DNA of 62,985 bases. Source: a candidate division TA06 bacterium SM23_40. Its GTDB lineage: Bacteria > LJUI01 > SM1-40. Position 1 is the first letter of the stretch; each line of letters begins with the position of its first letter. Both the position numbers and the translations under genes were made by a program. Where the stretch lies: assembly GCA_001303705.1 (NCBI GenBank), contig LJUI01000007.1, positions 1 to 62,985 of the forward strand, given 5' to 3'. This document shows positions 17,511 through 27,018 of the stretch, piece by piece. The notes under the pieces were generated by a model, which saw nothing but the letters and a program-made list of their open reading frames with translations, did not search any database and had not been told where the DNA came from.

Positions 17511-19310
17511 ATGATCGAGGTACGCGATCTCCATTTTTCCTACCGATATGCCGGTGGATCGATCGATGCCCTTCGCGGCATCACGCTCACCGTCGACCAT
17601 GGCGAGTTCGTCGCCGTAATGGGCCCCAACGGCTCCGGGAAATCGACACTCGCCCTCTGCCTCAACGGCATCCTCACCCCGACCTCGGGCGCGGTCATGA
17701 TCGACGGAGAGGATTCAGGTGCACCTGGCATGCGCTGGAAGATCAGACGAACGATAGGCCTCGTCTTCCAGAATCCGGACAACCAGTTCATCACGTCCAC
17801 TGTAGAACGAGAGATCGCCTTCGGCTTAGAGAACCTGGGCCTCCCCTCACGCGACATCCGCGACCGTGTCGAGAGGACTATGGCCGCGTTCTCTCTCGAA
17901 CGGTATCGCCACACTGCTCCACACAACCTCTCTGGCGGCGAAAAGCAGAAGGTGGCGTGTGCTGCGGTGGTGGCGATGGAACCGAAGTGGATCATCCTCG
18001 ATGAGCCCGCCGCCTTGCTCGATCGCCGCGGAGAGGATCAGGTCTTCCAACAGATAGAGCGTCTGCGCGATCTCGGTGTGGGAGTGATCCTCATCACCCA
18101 GAATGTCCGGGAGGCACTCTCGGCAGAGAGGCTCGTCCTCCTCGACAGGGGGCACGTCAGTGCCGACCGTACTCCTCCGTCGTTTGAGCCGGGAGAGGGG
18201 CTTGAATCGCTGCCTGCGGTACGCCTGGCCACACAACTGAAGCAGAACGGTATTGGCATCAGTGACCTCCCGGTGACGCCACAGGCTCTCACAGATGAGC
18301 TCCATCGGGCCTACGGTAATCGTTCCTTTGAGATCAGGGTCTCTGAGGCAGATCATCCCGGTCCGGCGAGCCCGTCTCCAGCGCTCGCGCTCTCGATGCC
18401 CCCTCAGCCGACCGGTACGTCTTCCGACACAACCGGGGCAGGCGCGACCCCGCGTTCGCCTGAACAAGCGCTCATTGAGATGCAGGATGTCGATTTCTCC
18501 TACCGGCACGGACTTCAAACGGAACGCCCCGCACTCTGCGACGTGGACCTCAGGATCGGCGCCGGCGATTCCTTCGCCCTCGTCGGCCCGACAGGTTCAG
18601 GGAAGAGCACCCTCGCGCTCCACCTGAACGCGCTCCTCAGGCCGGATCGCGGTCGGGTATTCGTACAAGGAGAGCCGTTGACCAATGGCAAAGGGAGGCT
18701 GGCTGAGGTGAGGCAATTTGTCGGGGTCGCCCTCCAGTACCCTGAAGATCAGTTCTTTCTCGACACTGTATTCGATGAGCTCGCGTTCGGCCCCAGGAAT
18801 TTCGGTCTCTCAGAGTCAGAGCTGCCCAACCTGGTGGCCGAAGCGCTGACTATGGTCGGACTCGACCCCGATCAGTTCTCTTCGCGCTCCCCGTTTACTC
18901 TCTCCTATGGTGAGGCGAGGAGGGCGGCGCTGGCGGCGGTGCTCTCGTGGAAACCGGACGTCCTCGTTCTCGACGAACCCACGGCCGGGCTCGATGCTCA
19001 GGGGCGAGGAGCGATCGTTCAGCTCATGCGATCTCTCGGCGCCGCAGGGCGGACAGTCATCATCATCTCTCATGACGTTGACCTTGCACTCGAGGAATGT
19101 ACAAGCGCCGGCATACTGGATCAGGGCAAGCTCGTACGGGCTGGGCCGCCGGGCACACTGGTAGCTGATGATCTCCTGTTACAGGTTGGACTGGCCCTCC
19201 CCGAGGTGACCCAGGTCATGCGGCACCTCAACGCTCTCGGATGGCCTGTCTCCGGTGCTGTCGCCTCGGTCAGTCACGCCTGCGCCGAGATCCTCGGCGC
19301 CCTCTCGTGA
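17511..19310 (+). CDS. Fused two-domain ECF-type ABC transporter ATPase (EcfA-EcfA')
   Basis: 599 residues with two complete ABC domains. The first has Walker A GPNGSGKST (from residue 38), Q-loop QNPDNQF, signature LSGGEKQK and Walker B WIILDEPAALLD. The second, from about residue 325, has GPTGSGKST (from 359), QYPEDQF, signature LSYGEARR and VLVLDEPTAGLD. QNPDNQF/QYPEDQF is typical for energy-coupling factor ATPases, which power vitamin or metal uptake with an EcfT protein and a substrate-binding S component. Neither partner is encoded in this window, so the substrate cannot be inferred. The second signature has Tyr for Gly (LSYGE). Start is ATG 17511 after TTG 17508; a TAGGAAA precedes it. 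A low-complexity Pro/Ser/Thr linker joins the halves. Confidence 0.88.
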   Translation: MIEVRDLHFSYRYAGGSIDALRGITLTVDHGEFVAVMGPNGSGKSTLALCLNGILTPTSGAVMIDGEDSGAPGMRWKIRRTIGLVFQNPDNQFITSTVEREIAFGLENLGLPSRDIRDRVERTMAAFSLERYRHTAPHNLSGGEKQKVACAAVVAMEPKWIILDEPAALLDRRGEDQVFQQIERLRDLGVGVILITQNVREALSAERLVLLDRGHVSADRTPPSFEPGEGLESLPAVRLATQLKQNGIGISDLPVTPQALTDELHRAYGNRSFEIRVSEADHPGPASPSPALALSMPPQPTGTSSDTTGAGATPRSPEQALIEMQDVDFSYRHGLQTERPALCDVDLRIGAGDSFALVGPTGSGKSTLALHLNALLRPDRGRVFVQGEPLTNGKGRLAEVRQFVGVALQYPEDQFFLDTVFDELAFGPRNFGLSESELPNLVAEALTMVGLDPDQFSSRSPFTLSYGEARRAALAAVLSWKPDVLVLDEPTAGLDAQGRGAIVQLMRSLGAAGRTVIIISHDVDLALEECTSAGILDQGKLVRAGPPGTLVADDLLLQVGLALPEVTQVMRHLNALGWPVSGAVASVSHACAEILGALS

Positions 19311-19351
19311 ACGCGTTCGGCCGCACCTCTCATGTATGAACCTGGAGGCTC

Positions 19352-19380
19352 TTGTGCAGTGCCACGATAGGCACTACGAT
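19352..19380 (+). promoter_or_regulatory. Weak promoter candidate for the glycosidase-like gene
   Basis: TTGTGC (19352-19357), 17 bases, TACGAT (19375-19380), 115 bases before the start at 19495. Confidence 0.3.
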
Positions 19381-19494
19381 ATTCAAGACTCGAACCCGAT
19401 CGGCGCTGAGTGCCAGGGGTTGCCCCGCAGTGGGTTTTGGGGACATATTGTCGTATGGGCGCGCCGAGGCTGGTCCGGACGTAGAGGGTATACC

Positions 19495-21576
19495 ATGAGC
19501 AGGTCTCTCCTCGCGATTACGCTGCTGCTGGCGCCAACGATCGCCCTTCCCCAGACAGCACGCATCACCATCGATACCGCTACCGATCTAGGGGCGGTGA
19601 ACAAAAACGTTCTGGGCACCAACATCTCGGTCCATTTGCCTGAGTATTACATGCTGAATCTGATGCCTCAGGGGAAAATGCAAGACCTCAGGCCCACCGT
19701 TGTGAGGTGGCCTGGAGGCAACGCAGCCTGCGAGTACAACTGGAAGATCGACGGAGATTTTCGAGACACCCTCGGCGCAGAATACGGACTGAATATCGTC
19801 GACATCGCCCAGGTCTGTGAGACGATAGGTGCGGAGCTCCTGATAGTAGCCAATTTCGGGACGATGAATGCAGAGGATGCCGCCGACTTCGTAGAGTTCT
19901 GCAACGGTCCAGTGACCTCTGAGTGGGGACACGTGAGAGATTCGCTCGGGATTCCCGAACCACTCAATGTACAGTACTGGGAGATCGGCAACGCGCTCTA
20001 TGATGAAGAGATGTGGCATTACTGCTGGACCGCCCAAGATCCGAGGAAGTACTACTTCGGCGGAAGCGAAGAGAGGAGGGGAAGCCTTTCTCCGTTTCCC
20101 GCCTTTCCCGCGGCAAAGGGCGACCTGCTCGTGAGCGATGGCTCGCCGAATCAGCGGATCGTGATCCGCTTCCCCGATGTCGTGGAGGGCTCAGACACTC
20201 TCTGGGTGGGCCCTGATACTTCCAGTCTCGAGCCATGGACACGGATCGAGAATCTCGGCGAGGTTCAGGAGGGGAACTACTACCAGATGGACTACGAGAA
20301 CGATGTCGTCACACTCGGCAACGGCAGGCACGGAAACATCCCCGAGTCAGGCCACATCGTACTCTGTGAATACACCACCACCAACCATGATGGCTATGTC
20401 GATTTTGCCGATGCAATGAAATCCGTCGATCCCACGATCAGGATCGGCATCTGCCTGGACCCCGACCCGACCTGGAGCCAGGATACCATCGAAACGGTAC
20501 TGGACCGGATCGACTTCTACTCAATGCACCAATACCGCCAGGAAGATACCACATTCCCTGGCGAATATCTGCAGCGAATCCGCGCTCCGACAAGATACCT
20601 CAGGTTGGCGCATGAAAAGAGAAAGGCTATCGACGAATGGGCCGGCCCCCATGCCGAGGGGATCGGCCTCGCCATCACTGAATGGAATTGGATGCTCTGG
20701 AGGCACACCCGCGCCACTCCGCTGGCAAACGTGAGCCTGGCCAATGCACTCGTCTCCGCAGAGGTGCTGGGGAGACTGAGCACAGAGGCTGACAGCCTCC
20801 ATCTGGTCGTGGCAAACCACTTCTGTGCCGCCACCGCCTGGGACCTAGGCTACCTCGCCCTCATAAGCCACGAGTACACGCGGCGGCCCGCCTTCTATGC
20901 GTTCATGTTCTTCAACGACTACTTCGGGGAACGACTCGTGCACCGCGAGGTCGAAACGGACTGGTACGTTGCCGGGAACGACACAGTGCCCCTGGTGACG
21001 GCCTTTACGAGCACGAGCCTCTCCGGCGATACGCTCCATCTTATCGCCATCAACAAGCACGACACCCTTGACTACGAGACGGAGATCGAGATCTCCGGCT
21101 TCGAGCCTGATTCGATCGCCTTTGTGTACACCCTCAATGGAGATAGCGTGTACGCGACGAACGAGGAGGACTCAGCGAATATCACCATCCAGGACACCCT
21201 GATCACATATGCCTCGGAAAACTTCACCTACACGCTCCCAGCACATTCCCTGACTGCGATAGCCTTTCTGAATCGCCACATGGGCGAGGACAGCATCACT
21301 TCCTATCAATTGCAGCAGAACGCGCCAAATCCATTCGCGTCCTCTACGACGTTCGACTATGCGATCCCGGAGCCGGGCCCTGTCGAGCTCAGGGCGTACA
21401 ACCTCCTCGGCCAGCGGGTGAAGACGTTCCACAATGGCGGGATGCAGCCCGGCCGGTATACGATGACGTGGGACGGCAGGGGAGACGATGGCATAAAGGT
21501 GGCGTCGGGTGTCTACTTCATCGTGTTGCGGGCAGGGGATCTCGTCGTCGCAAAGAAGGTGCTGCTAGTGCGGTAA
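19495..21576 (+). CDS. Secreted GH51/GH-A-like glycosidase with Ala in the acid/base position, FlgD-Ig tail
   Basis: 693 residues from ATG 19495 (GAGGG six bases upstream), signal peptide SLLAITLLLAPTIALPQ. The domain resembles arabinofuranosidase-like clan GH-A enzymes: NVLGTNISVHLPEYY, RWPGGNAACEYNWK, VQYWEIGN, and ITEWNW with the putative nucleophile Glu396. In this clan the acid/base Glu follows Asn in the GNE motif; here it reads GNA (Ala167; GCG, one base from GAG). A jelly-roll-like insert (residues about 200-290, SSLEPWTRIENLGEVQEG) interrupts the barrel. The tail from about 605 is the FlgD-Ig module (APNPFASSTTFDYAIP, YNLLGQRVKTF, WDGRGDDGIKVASGVYF). Expected to act on extracellular polysaccharide, or to bind it if inactive. 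Family call moderate. Confidence 0.75.
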   Translation: MSRSLLAITLLLAPTIALPQTARITIDTATDLGAVNKNVLGTNISVHLPEYYMLNLMPQGKMQDLRPTVVRWPGGNAACEYNWKIDGDFRDTLGAEYGLNIVDIAQVCETIGAELLIVANFGTMNAEDAADFVEFCNGPVTSEWGHVRDSLGIPEPLNVQYWEIGNALYDEEMWHYCWTAQDPRKYYFGGSEERRGSLSPFPAFPAAKGDLLVSDGSPNQRIVIRFPDVVEGSDTLWVGPDTSSLEPWTRIENLGEVQEGNYYQMDYENDVVTLGNGRHGNIPESGHIVLCEYTTTNHDGYVDFADAMKSVDPTIRIGICLDPDPTWSQDTIETVLDRIDFYSMHQYRQEDTTFPGEYLQRIRAPTRYLRLAHEKRKAIDEWAGPHAEGIGLAITEWNWMLWRHTRATPLANVSLANALVSAEVLGRLSTEADSLHLVVANHFCAATAWDLGYLALISHEYTRRPAFYAFMFFNDYFGERLVHREVETDWYVAGNDTVPLVTAFTSTSLSGDTLHLIAINKHDTLDYETEIEISGFEPDSIAFVYTLNGDSVYATNEEDSANITIQDTLITYASENFTYTLPAHSLTAIAFLNRHMGEDSITSYQLQQNAPNPFASSTTFDYAIPEPGPVELRAYNLLGQRVKTFHNGGMQPGRYTMTWDGRGDDGIKVASGVYFIVLRAGDLVVAKKVLLVR

Positions 21577-21596
21577 CTCAAGCAGCCAACATTATG

Positions 21597-21630
21597 GGCC
21601 CTCCTGAAATGCCTGGAGGGCCTTCTGTTC
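21597..21630 (+). terminator. Terminator between convergent genes
   Basis: GGCCCTCC (21597-21604) pairs with GGAGGGCC (21615-21622) over a 10-base loop, followed by TTCTGTT. The stem could also serve the convergent biotin-carrier operon, but the minus side has no T-tract. Confidence 0.55.
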
Positions 21631-21648
21631 AGTCACACCGGTTGGAGG

Positions 21649-22152
21649 CTAGCGCTCGAGGACAACGAGCGTGTCCCCTTTCTCTACTTTCTCCCCCTCG
21701 CTCACATGGATCTCTTTCACCGTCCCCGCAGAGGGGGCCCGGAGTTCATTCTGCATCTTCATCGCCTCCAGGATCAGGAGTCCCTGGCCCCGGTCGACGG
21801 TCTCCCCGGGCGCGACCTCGACGGCAACGACGAGACCGGGCATCGGCGCCTTCACCACTGCCCCGCCTCTCCCGTGAGCTTCACCACGCCCTCCCCCGAT
21901 CCGCGCCCGTCGCGCCTCCTGCACGCTGGCCAGATAGACATTCCCATCGATCGACAGCTCATAATCGCCCTGTACCGTCTCCACCTCCAGCTCGATCTGG
22001 CGCCCCTCTATGATCGCGGACAGGAGTGAGCTGCGAACAGCCTCGATATCGACAGCGACCTCACGCCCGTCCACCGACACCGCCAGCCGGCCATTGACCT
22101 CCTCGACATCGACCTGGAACTCCCGGTCTTCGACTCTCACCACGTACTTCAT
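21649..22152 (-). CDS. Biotin carboxyl carrier protein of an acyl-CoA carboxylase
   Basis: 167 residues. The C-terminal 75 form a biotinyl domain: VKAPMPGLVVAVEVAPGETV, then EAMKMQNEL with the Lys that carries biotin, and GTVKEIHVSEGEKVEKGD. The N-terminal 85 residues (YVVRVEDREFQVDVEE ... GDYELSIDGNVYLASV) resemble the BT linker domain of propionyl-CoA carboxylase alpha chains, so this is the carrier part of a PCC-type enzyme split from the biotin carboxylase. It starts four bases after the biotin carboxylase stop and is the last gene of the minus-strand run. Confidence 0.93.
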   Translation of the reverse strand: MKYVVRVEDREFQVDVEEVNGRLAVSVDGREVAVDIEAVRSSLLSAIIEGRQIELEVETVQGDYELSIDGNVYLASVQEARRARIGGGRGEAHGRGGAVVKAPMPGLVVAVEVAPGETVDRGQGLLILEAMKMQNELRAPSAGTVKEIHVSEGEKVEKGDTLVVLER

Positions 22153-22156
22153 CGCT

Positions 22157-23650
22157 CTATTGCAGTCCTTCCCTGCGGGCTACAGCCTTCCAGCGGCTCA
22201 TGCGCTTCTGCTCGCCCGCGAACCGACGAGGCACTGTCCTGCCGCGCTCGCGATGGGCGAGCACGGCGGCCACTATCGCTGCCGCAGCCAGGTGACGCCC
22301 GTCCCCTTCCTGCGCCTCCAACTCATCGACGATACCTGTATCATAGTTACCGGATCGAAATCGGGGATTGTCGATCACCCGGCGGTGGAACGAGACTGTC
22401 GTCTTGACCCCCGTAATGGCATACTCGGCAAGAGCCCGGCGCATGCGCTCAATGGCTTCCTCGCGGTCCTTCCCCCAGACAATGAGCTTGGCGATGAGAG
22501 GATCATAGAAGACTGGAACCTCATACCCCTCGTAGACCCCACTATCGACCCTTGCCCACGGACCGGAGGGCTCACGCAGCTTCTCGATTATCCCCCCCGA
22601 GGGCATGAACTCGTTGTCGGGGTCCTCAGTGTAGATGCGACACTCAATTGCCGCACCGCGTGGTGCGAGACTCTCTTTCGAAACGGAGAGAGGTTCACCT
22701 GAAGCGATCCGAAACTGCTCGTTCACGAGATCGACACCCGTCACCAGTTCAGTCACCGGATGTTCGACCTGAAGCCTTGTATTCATCTCCAGGAAATAGT
22801 AGTTGTGTGCCTCGTCCATGAGGAACTCGACAGTCCCCGCACTCTCGTATCCCACGGCTCTCGCCGACTTCACGGCTGCCTTCCCCATCTCCTCCCTGCG
22901 CGCCGCATCGAGGACAGGGGATGGAGACTCCTCGATCAGCTTCTGATGGCGCCTCTGGACGGAGCACTCGCGCTCTCCGAGGTGTACGGTATTGCCGTGT
23001 GAGTCGGCAACGATCTGAAACTCGATGTGGCGTGGCCTCTTCAGCAACTTCTCGAGATAGATCGTGCCATCGCCGAATGCTCCTCGTGCCTCATCGGCGG
23101 CCATGGCGAGCGCCCCCGCCAGACTCTTCTCATCCTGGACGACCCTCATCCCCTTACCACCGCCGCCGAGCGCTGCCTTGATGATGACCGGAAATCCCAG
23201 CTTCTTCGCCCACTCGGTGGCCTGACCTTCGTTCTCAATCGGCCCTTCGCTCCCCGGCACCACGGCAACACCCGCCCCTGCCACCGCCCGCCGTGCGAAG
23301 AGCTTGTCCCCCATCGCCTTCATCGCCTCAGGGGAAGGCCCGACGAAGACAACGCCGGCTTCTCTGCAGGCGCTCGCGAAACTCGCGTTCTCCGCGAGAA
23401 ACCCGTACCCGGGGTGAATCGCCTCTGCCCCCGATGCCAGCGCAACCTCGATGATCGCGTCGCCCCGCAGATAGCTCTCCCGCGAGGGGGCGGGACCGAT
23501 GCAATAAGCCTCGTCCGCTACTCGCACATGTAGCGATGTACGGTCTGCTTCGGAAAAGACCGCAACCGTCTGGATATTCATCTCCCGGGCGGCTCGCATC
23601 ACGCGGACTGCGATCTCCCCTCGATTGGCAATAAGTATCTTGCTGAACAC
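22157..23650 (-). CDS. accC: Biotin carboxylase subunit (acetyl/propionyl-CoA carboxylase)
   Basis: 497 residues. It carries out ATP- and bicarbonate-dependent carboxylation of biotin on the neighbouring carrier protein. Seen: the N-terminal ILIANRGEIAVRVMRAARE, HPGYGFLAENASFA, ATP-grasp loop KAALGGGGKGMR, EMNTRLQVEHPVTE with the metal-binding Glu, and AIECRIYTEDP. Length is that of AccC plus about 45 residues, a C-terminal extension also seen in propionyl-type alpha chains. Next to the biotin carrier (4-base gap) and 84 bases after the carboxyltransferase, so all three carboxylase parts are in one run. Symbol reflects the family; the likely substrate, from the mutase genes in the cluster, is propionyl-CoA. 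Confidence 0.93.
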   Translation of the reverse strand: MFSKILIANRGEIAVRVMRAAREMNIQTVAVFSEADRTSLHVRVADEAYCIGPAPSRESYLRGDAIIEVALASGAEAIHPGYGFLAENASFASACREAGVVFVGPSPEAMKAMGDKLFARRAVAGAGVAVVPGSEGPIENEGQATEWAKKLGFPVIIKAALGGGGKGMRVVQDEKSLAGALAMAADEARGAFGDGTIYLEKLLKRPRHIEFQIVADSHGNTVHLGERECSVQRRHQKLIEESPSPVLDAARREEMGKAAVKSARAVGYESAGTVEFLMDEAHNYYFLEMNTRLQVEHPVTELVTGVDLVNEQFRIASGEPLSVSKESLAPRGAAIECRIYTEDPDNEFMPSGGIIEKLREPSGPWARVDSGVYEGYEVPVFYDPLIAKLIVWGKDREEAIERMRRALAEYAITGVKTTVSFHRRVIDNPRFRSGNYDTGIVDELEAQEGDGRHLAAAAIVAAVLAHRERGRTVPRRFAGEQKRMSRWKAVARREGLQ

Positions 23651-23734
23651 CCTTCCTACCCGCCTCCTCGTTCCAGCGCGACCTGCTCCTGCCGCTGCAG
23701 GAGACGCGACATCTACATTGCAGCGGCCTCTACA

Positions 23735-25171
23735 CTACAGCGGAATGGACCCATGCTTCTTGGGCGGATTCTGCTGTCTCTTGTTCGTCAGCATCTCCAG
23801 AGAAGCGATGATCTTTGGACGCGTCTCTCGCGGCTCGATCACCTCATCGATATATCCCATCTGGGCCGCAACATAGGGACTGGCGAACCTCTTAGTAGGC
23901 CAGGCGAAGTTGATATCACCCCTGATGTGCTTTGAGGACATTACATCGTACGCTCCTCCGTACGCCTTCCTGGTGATCACTGTGATTTTCGGAACCGTCG
24001 ACTCGCAATATGCATAGAGAAGCTTGGCCCCGTGTTTGATGATCCCGCCGTGCTCCTGAGCGGTCCCCGGCATGAACCCCGGTACATCCTCGAATGTTAT
24101 GAGCGGTATATTAAACGCATCGCAAAACCGTACGAACCGAGCCCCCTTTACCGAAGAGTCGATATCGAGCACGCCGGCCAAAAAGGACGGTTGCTGAGCC
24201 ACGATCCCCACAGGCATCCCGTTCATCCGGGCGAATCCGACGATGATGTTCTGAGCATAGTGCTCGTGCACTTCCAACAGATCTCCATTGTCGACGACCA
24301 TTGTTATTGCATCTCTCATATCGTACGGCTTGATCGAACTCTCCGGGATAATAGTATCCAGATCTTCCTCCATGCGCAATGGGTCATCCGATGGCTCGAT
24401 GCTCGGTGGGTCCTCGAGGTTATTCTGGGGAATGAACGAAAGAAGCCGCCTGATCTGGGTACTGCACATGCCATCGTCGTCGGCGATGAAGTGACATACT
24501 CCGCTCTTGGTTGCATGCACCTCCGCTCCGCCGAGCTCCTCGAAACTCACTTCCTCATGAGTCACGGTCTTGACAACATCGGGCCCTGTAACGAACATGT
24601 GGCTGGTACCGCGAACCATGAAGATGAAGTCAGTCAGCGCCGGCGAGTAGACCGCTCCCCCGGCACACGGCCCCATGACTGCCGAGATCTGTGGTATGAC
24701 GCCGGAGGCCAGCGTATTCCTGAGGAATATCTCCGCGTACCCCCCCAAGCTGGTAACCCCTTCCTGAATGCGTGCCCCGCCGGAGTCGTTGAGGCCAATC
24801 ACTGGGGCTCCGACCTTCACCGCCTGATCCATCACCTTGCAGATCTTCTCGGCATGGGCGAGCGATAGGGTCCCGCCGAACACAGTGAAGTCCTGGGAGA
24901 AGACGAAGACAAGACGTCCATCGATCGTCCCGTACCCGGTCACGACGCCGTCACCGGGTATTTTCCGATCCTCCAGGCCGAAGTCATGGATCCGGTGCGT
25001 CACCATCGCATCGAATTCCTGAAAACTCCCCTCGTCGAGGAGGAGGTCGAGCCGCTCGCGGGCCGAGAGCTTGCCCCGCTCGTGCTGCTTGGCCATCCGT
25101 TCTGGCCCACCCCCCTCTTTCACCTTCTCCCTGAGCTGCCGCAGTTCCTGGATCTTCTCCTTGGCTGTCAT
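23735..25171 (-). CDS. Acyl-CoA (propionyl/methylmalonyl) carboxyltransferase beta subunit with internal deletion
   Basis: 478 residues, against about 515 for PccB/MmdA proteins. Conserved blocks: [102 protein letters not shown], and the end [10 protein letters not shown]. Between GDINFAWPT and [19 protein letters not shown] the block that usually reads AEIAVMGAEGAVNII plus a helix (about 38-40 residues) is absent, in frame. It transfers CO2 from carboxybiotin to acyl-CoA; activity of the shortened protein is uncertain. Start ATG 25171 overlaps the dehydrogenase stop as ATGA. The frame is open upstream to 25414 but that part is the neighbour's coding sequence. Confidence 0.88.
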   Translation of the reverse strand: MTAKEKIQELRQLREKVKEGGGPERMAKQHERGKLSARERLDLLLDEGSFQEFDAMVTHRIHDFGLEDRKIPGDGVVTGYGTIDGRLVFVFSQDFTVFGGTLSLAHAEKICKVMDQAVKVGAPVIGLNDSGGARIQEGVTSLGGYAEIFLRNTLASGVIPQISAVMGPCAGGAVYSPALTDFIFMVRGTSHMFVTGPDVVKTVTHEEVSFEELGGAEVHATKSGVCHFIADDDGMCSTQIRRLLSFIPQNNLEDPPSIEPSDDPLRMEEDLDTIIPESSIKPYDMRDAITMVVDNGDLLEVHEHYAQNIIVGFARMNGMPVGIVAQQPSFLAGVLDIDSSVKGARFVRFCDAFNIPLITFEDVPGFMPGTAQEHGGIIKHGAKLLYAYCESTVPKITVITRKAYGGAYDVMSSKHIRGDINFAWPTKRFASPYVAAQMGYIDEVIEPRETRPKIIASLEMLTNKRQQNPPKKHGSIPL

Positions 25172-26322
25172 TGGCTTGCGTACTCCTTGATTATTCTTGA
25201 GGCGATCACAAGCCTCTGGATCTGATTGGTCCCCTCGTAAATCTGTGTCAGTTTCGCATCCCGCATCATCTTTTCCACGGGATAGTCGCGCATGTACCCG
25301 TACCCGCCGAGAATCTGCACAGCGTTCGTCGTCACCCTCATCGCCATGTCCGACGAGAAGAGCTTCGCCATTGCACACGCCCTGCTGATGTCCTTGGCCC
25401 CGCTGTCGATCCACCGACAGACCGAATAGACGAGAGCACGGGCCGCCTCGATCTCCGTCGCCATGTCGGCAAGCAGGAAGCTTACCCCCTGGAACGAGAT
25501 GATAGGCTTGCCGAACTGAACCCGCTGGCTGGCGTACTCGGCAGCCGCCTCATACGCACCTTGTGCAATGCCGACAGCAAGCGCCCCGATCATGGGGCGT
25601 GACTTATCCAGCGTCTTCATCGCCACCTTGAATCCATCGCCCTCCTCGCCCAGCAGGTTCTCCTTCGGGATCCGACAGTCCTCGAAGATGAGCTCTCTGG
25701 TCGACGAGCACCGATGGCCCATCTTCTTTTCCTTCCTCCCGAAACTGAAGCCCGGCGTGTCTTTCTCCACGATGAACGCCGCGAGACCCCTGACCCCTCG
25801 GGAGCGATCGATGGAGGCGAATACGGTATAGATTTCGCCTTCACCAGCATTGGTGATGAACTGTTTCGTTCCATTGATAATGTACCCGTCCCCATCCAGC
25901 ACCGCGGTCGTCTGTATGTTACTCGCGTCACTCCCGGCCTCCGCCTCAGTGAGAGCGAATGCGGGAAGCCTTTCTCCCGCAGCGATCGGCGGAAGGTACT
26001 TCTGCTTCTGTTCTTCTGTCCCCGCAAGGAGAATGGGGAATGATCCCAGAGATGAGACTCCGAATGTCGTGGCCACACCGCTGCAAACGCGCGCGAGCTC
26101 CTCGCCCACGACTCCCAGCTCCATCAATCCGCCGCCGGTCCCTCCGTACTCCTCGGGAAGAAAGACGCGGAACAGATCGGCCTTGCCGAGCTCCTGCACG
26201 ATCTCCCAGGGAAACTTCTCCTGCTCATCGAGCTCTTCACGAACTGGTTTGATCCGTTCTTCAGCGATCTTCCTGGTCAACTCTTTGATCATCTGCTGCT
26301 CTTCCGTCAGGAAGTGGTCCAT
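25168..26322 (-). CDS. Short/branched-chain acyl-CoA dehydrogenase
   Basis: 384 residues, normal family length. FAD enzyme making the alpha-beta double bond in acyl-CoA. Seen: [91 protein letters not shown] and [10 protein letters not shown], whose Glu is the catalytic base in butyryl/medium-chain-type enzymes. Start ATG 26322 has an AGGAGGGAGGG region in front. ATGA overlap with the carboxyltransferase. In this cluster it would interconvert butyryl-CoA and crotonyl-CoA (with the hydratase and the hydroxyacyl-CoA dehydrogenase) or act on branched acyl-CoA from amino acids. No EtfAB genes are in the window. Confidence 0.92.
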   Translation of the reverse strand: MDHFLTEEQQMIKELTRKIAEERIKPVREELDEQEKFPWEIVQELGKADLFRVFLPEEYGGTGGGLMELGVVGEELARVCSGVATTFGVSSLGSFPILLAGTEEQKQKYLPPIAAGERLPAFALTEAEAGSDASNIQTTAVLDGDGYIINGTKQFITNAGEGEIYTVFASIDRSRGVRGLAAFIVEKDTPGFSFGRKEKKMGHRCSSTRELIFEDCRIPKENLLGEEGDGFKVAMKTLDKSRPMIGALAVGIAQGAYEAAAEYASQRVQFGKPIISFQGVSFLLADMATEIEAARALVYSVCRWIDSGAKDISRACAMAKLFSSDMAMRVTTNAVQILGGYGYMRDYPVEKMMRDAKLTQIYEGTNQIQRLVIASRIIKEYASQ

Positions 26323-26421
26323 CCCTCCCTCCTTTCTCCAACGCCAGCCATCTCCGATGTACTGCATTCTCTCCATGCCCGCCCCACAGAATTCAGGGAC
26401 GGATGGTCTGGCGAGTCATTC

Positions 26422-26823
26422 TCAGTCAGCCCGGTCCTCGAACGTCTCTTCGAGATAGCTGATGATCTCAGTGGTCGGCGTCCCGGGAGTGAACAGCCGC
26501 CCGATGCCGAGTGCGTCAAGTTTCTCAATGTCCTCATCGGGAATGATGCCCCCGCCGAACACAAGGATGTGCTCTACTCCTTTCTCCCTGAGTAGTTCCA
26601 GGACGCGAGGGAAGATCGTCATATGGGCCCCGGAAAGGATGCTCAGGCCAATAGCGTCAACGTCCTCCTGGATCGCCGCATCGACGATCATCTCAGGTGT
26701 CTGGTGAAGGCCGGTATAGATCACCTCCATGCCGGCATCACGCAGCGCCCTTGCCACCACTTTTGCTCCTCTGTCGTGGCCATCCAACCCGGGTTTGGCC
26801 ACGAGTATTCGAAGTTTCTTCAC
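26422..26823 (-). CDS. Methylmalonyl-CoA mutase B12-binding subunit
   Basis: 133 residues, a free-standing cobalamin-binding domain. [20 protein letters not shown] holds the DxHxxG motif whose His is the lower cobalt ligand; [14 protein letters not shown] and [14 protein letters not shown] complete the flavodoxin-like B12 fold. It pairs with the catalytic subunit at 36033-37769, about 9 kb upstream in the same directional cluster, as in two-piece mutases of archaea and many anaerobes. Start is GTG 26823 with AGGAGG eight bases upstream; the longer frame to 26994 is not conserved. Confidence 0.92.
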   Translation of the reverse strand: MKKLRILVAKPGLDGHDRGAKVVARALRDAGMEVIYTGLHQTPEMIVDAAIQEDVDAIGLSILSGAHMTIFPRVLELLREKGVEHILVFGGGIIPDEDIEKLDALGIGRLFTPGTPTTEIISYLEETFEDRAD

Positions 26824-27018
26824 CCTGCATCCTCCTTGGATCGCACTCCTCCTCACCGATCTATCATCGAGAGAATCGCGCCGCTTGCATCTGCCCTCGT
26901 CTAGCCAGCCCGGTGCCCGATGAATATGGTTTCCGCTCCGCCGTCTCTGCCCAACGAACCAATCCGCGTCGCGTGATTGCGCTCCCGATCCCACTCAACA
27001 GAGGAAACGCGGGCCAGG

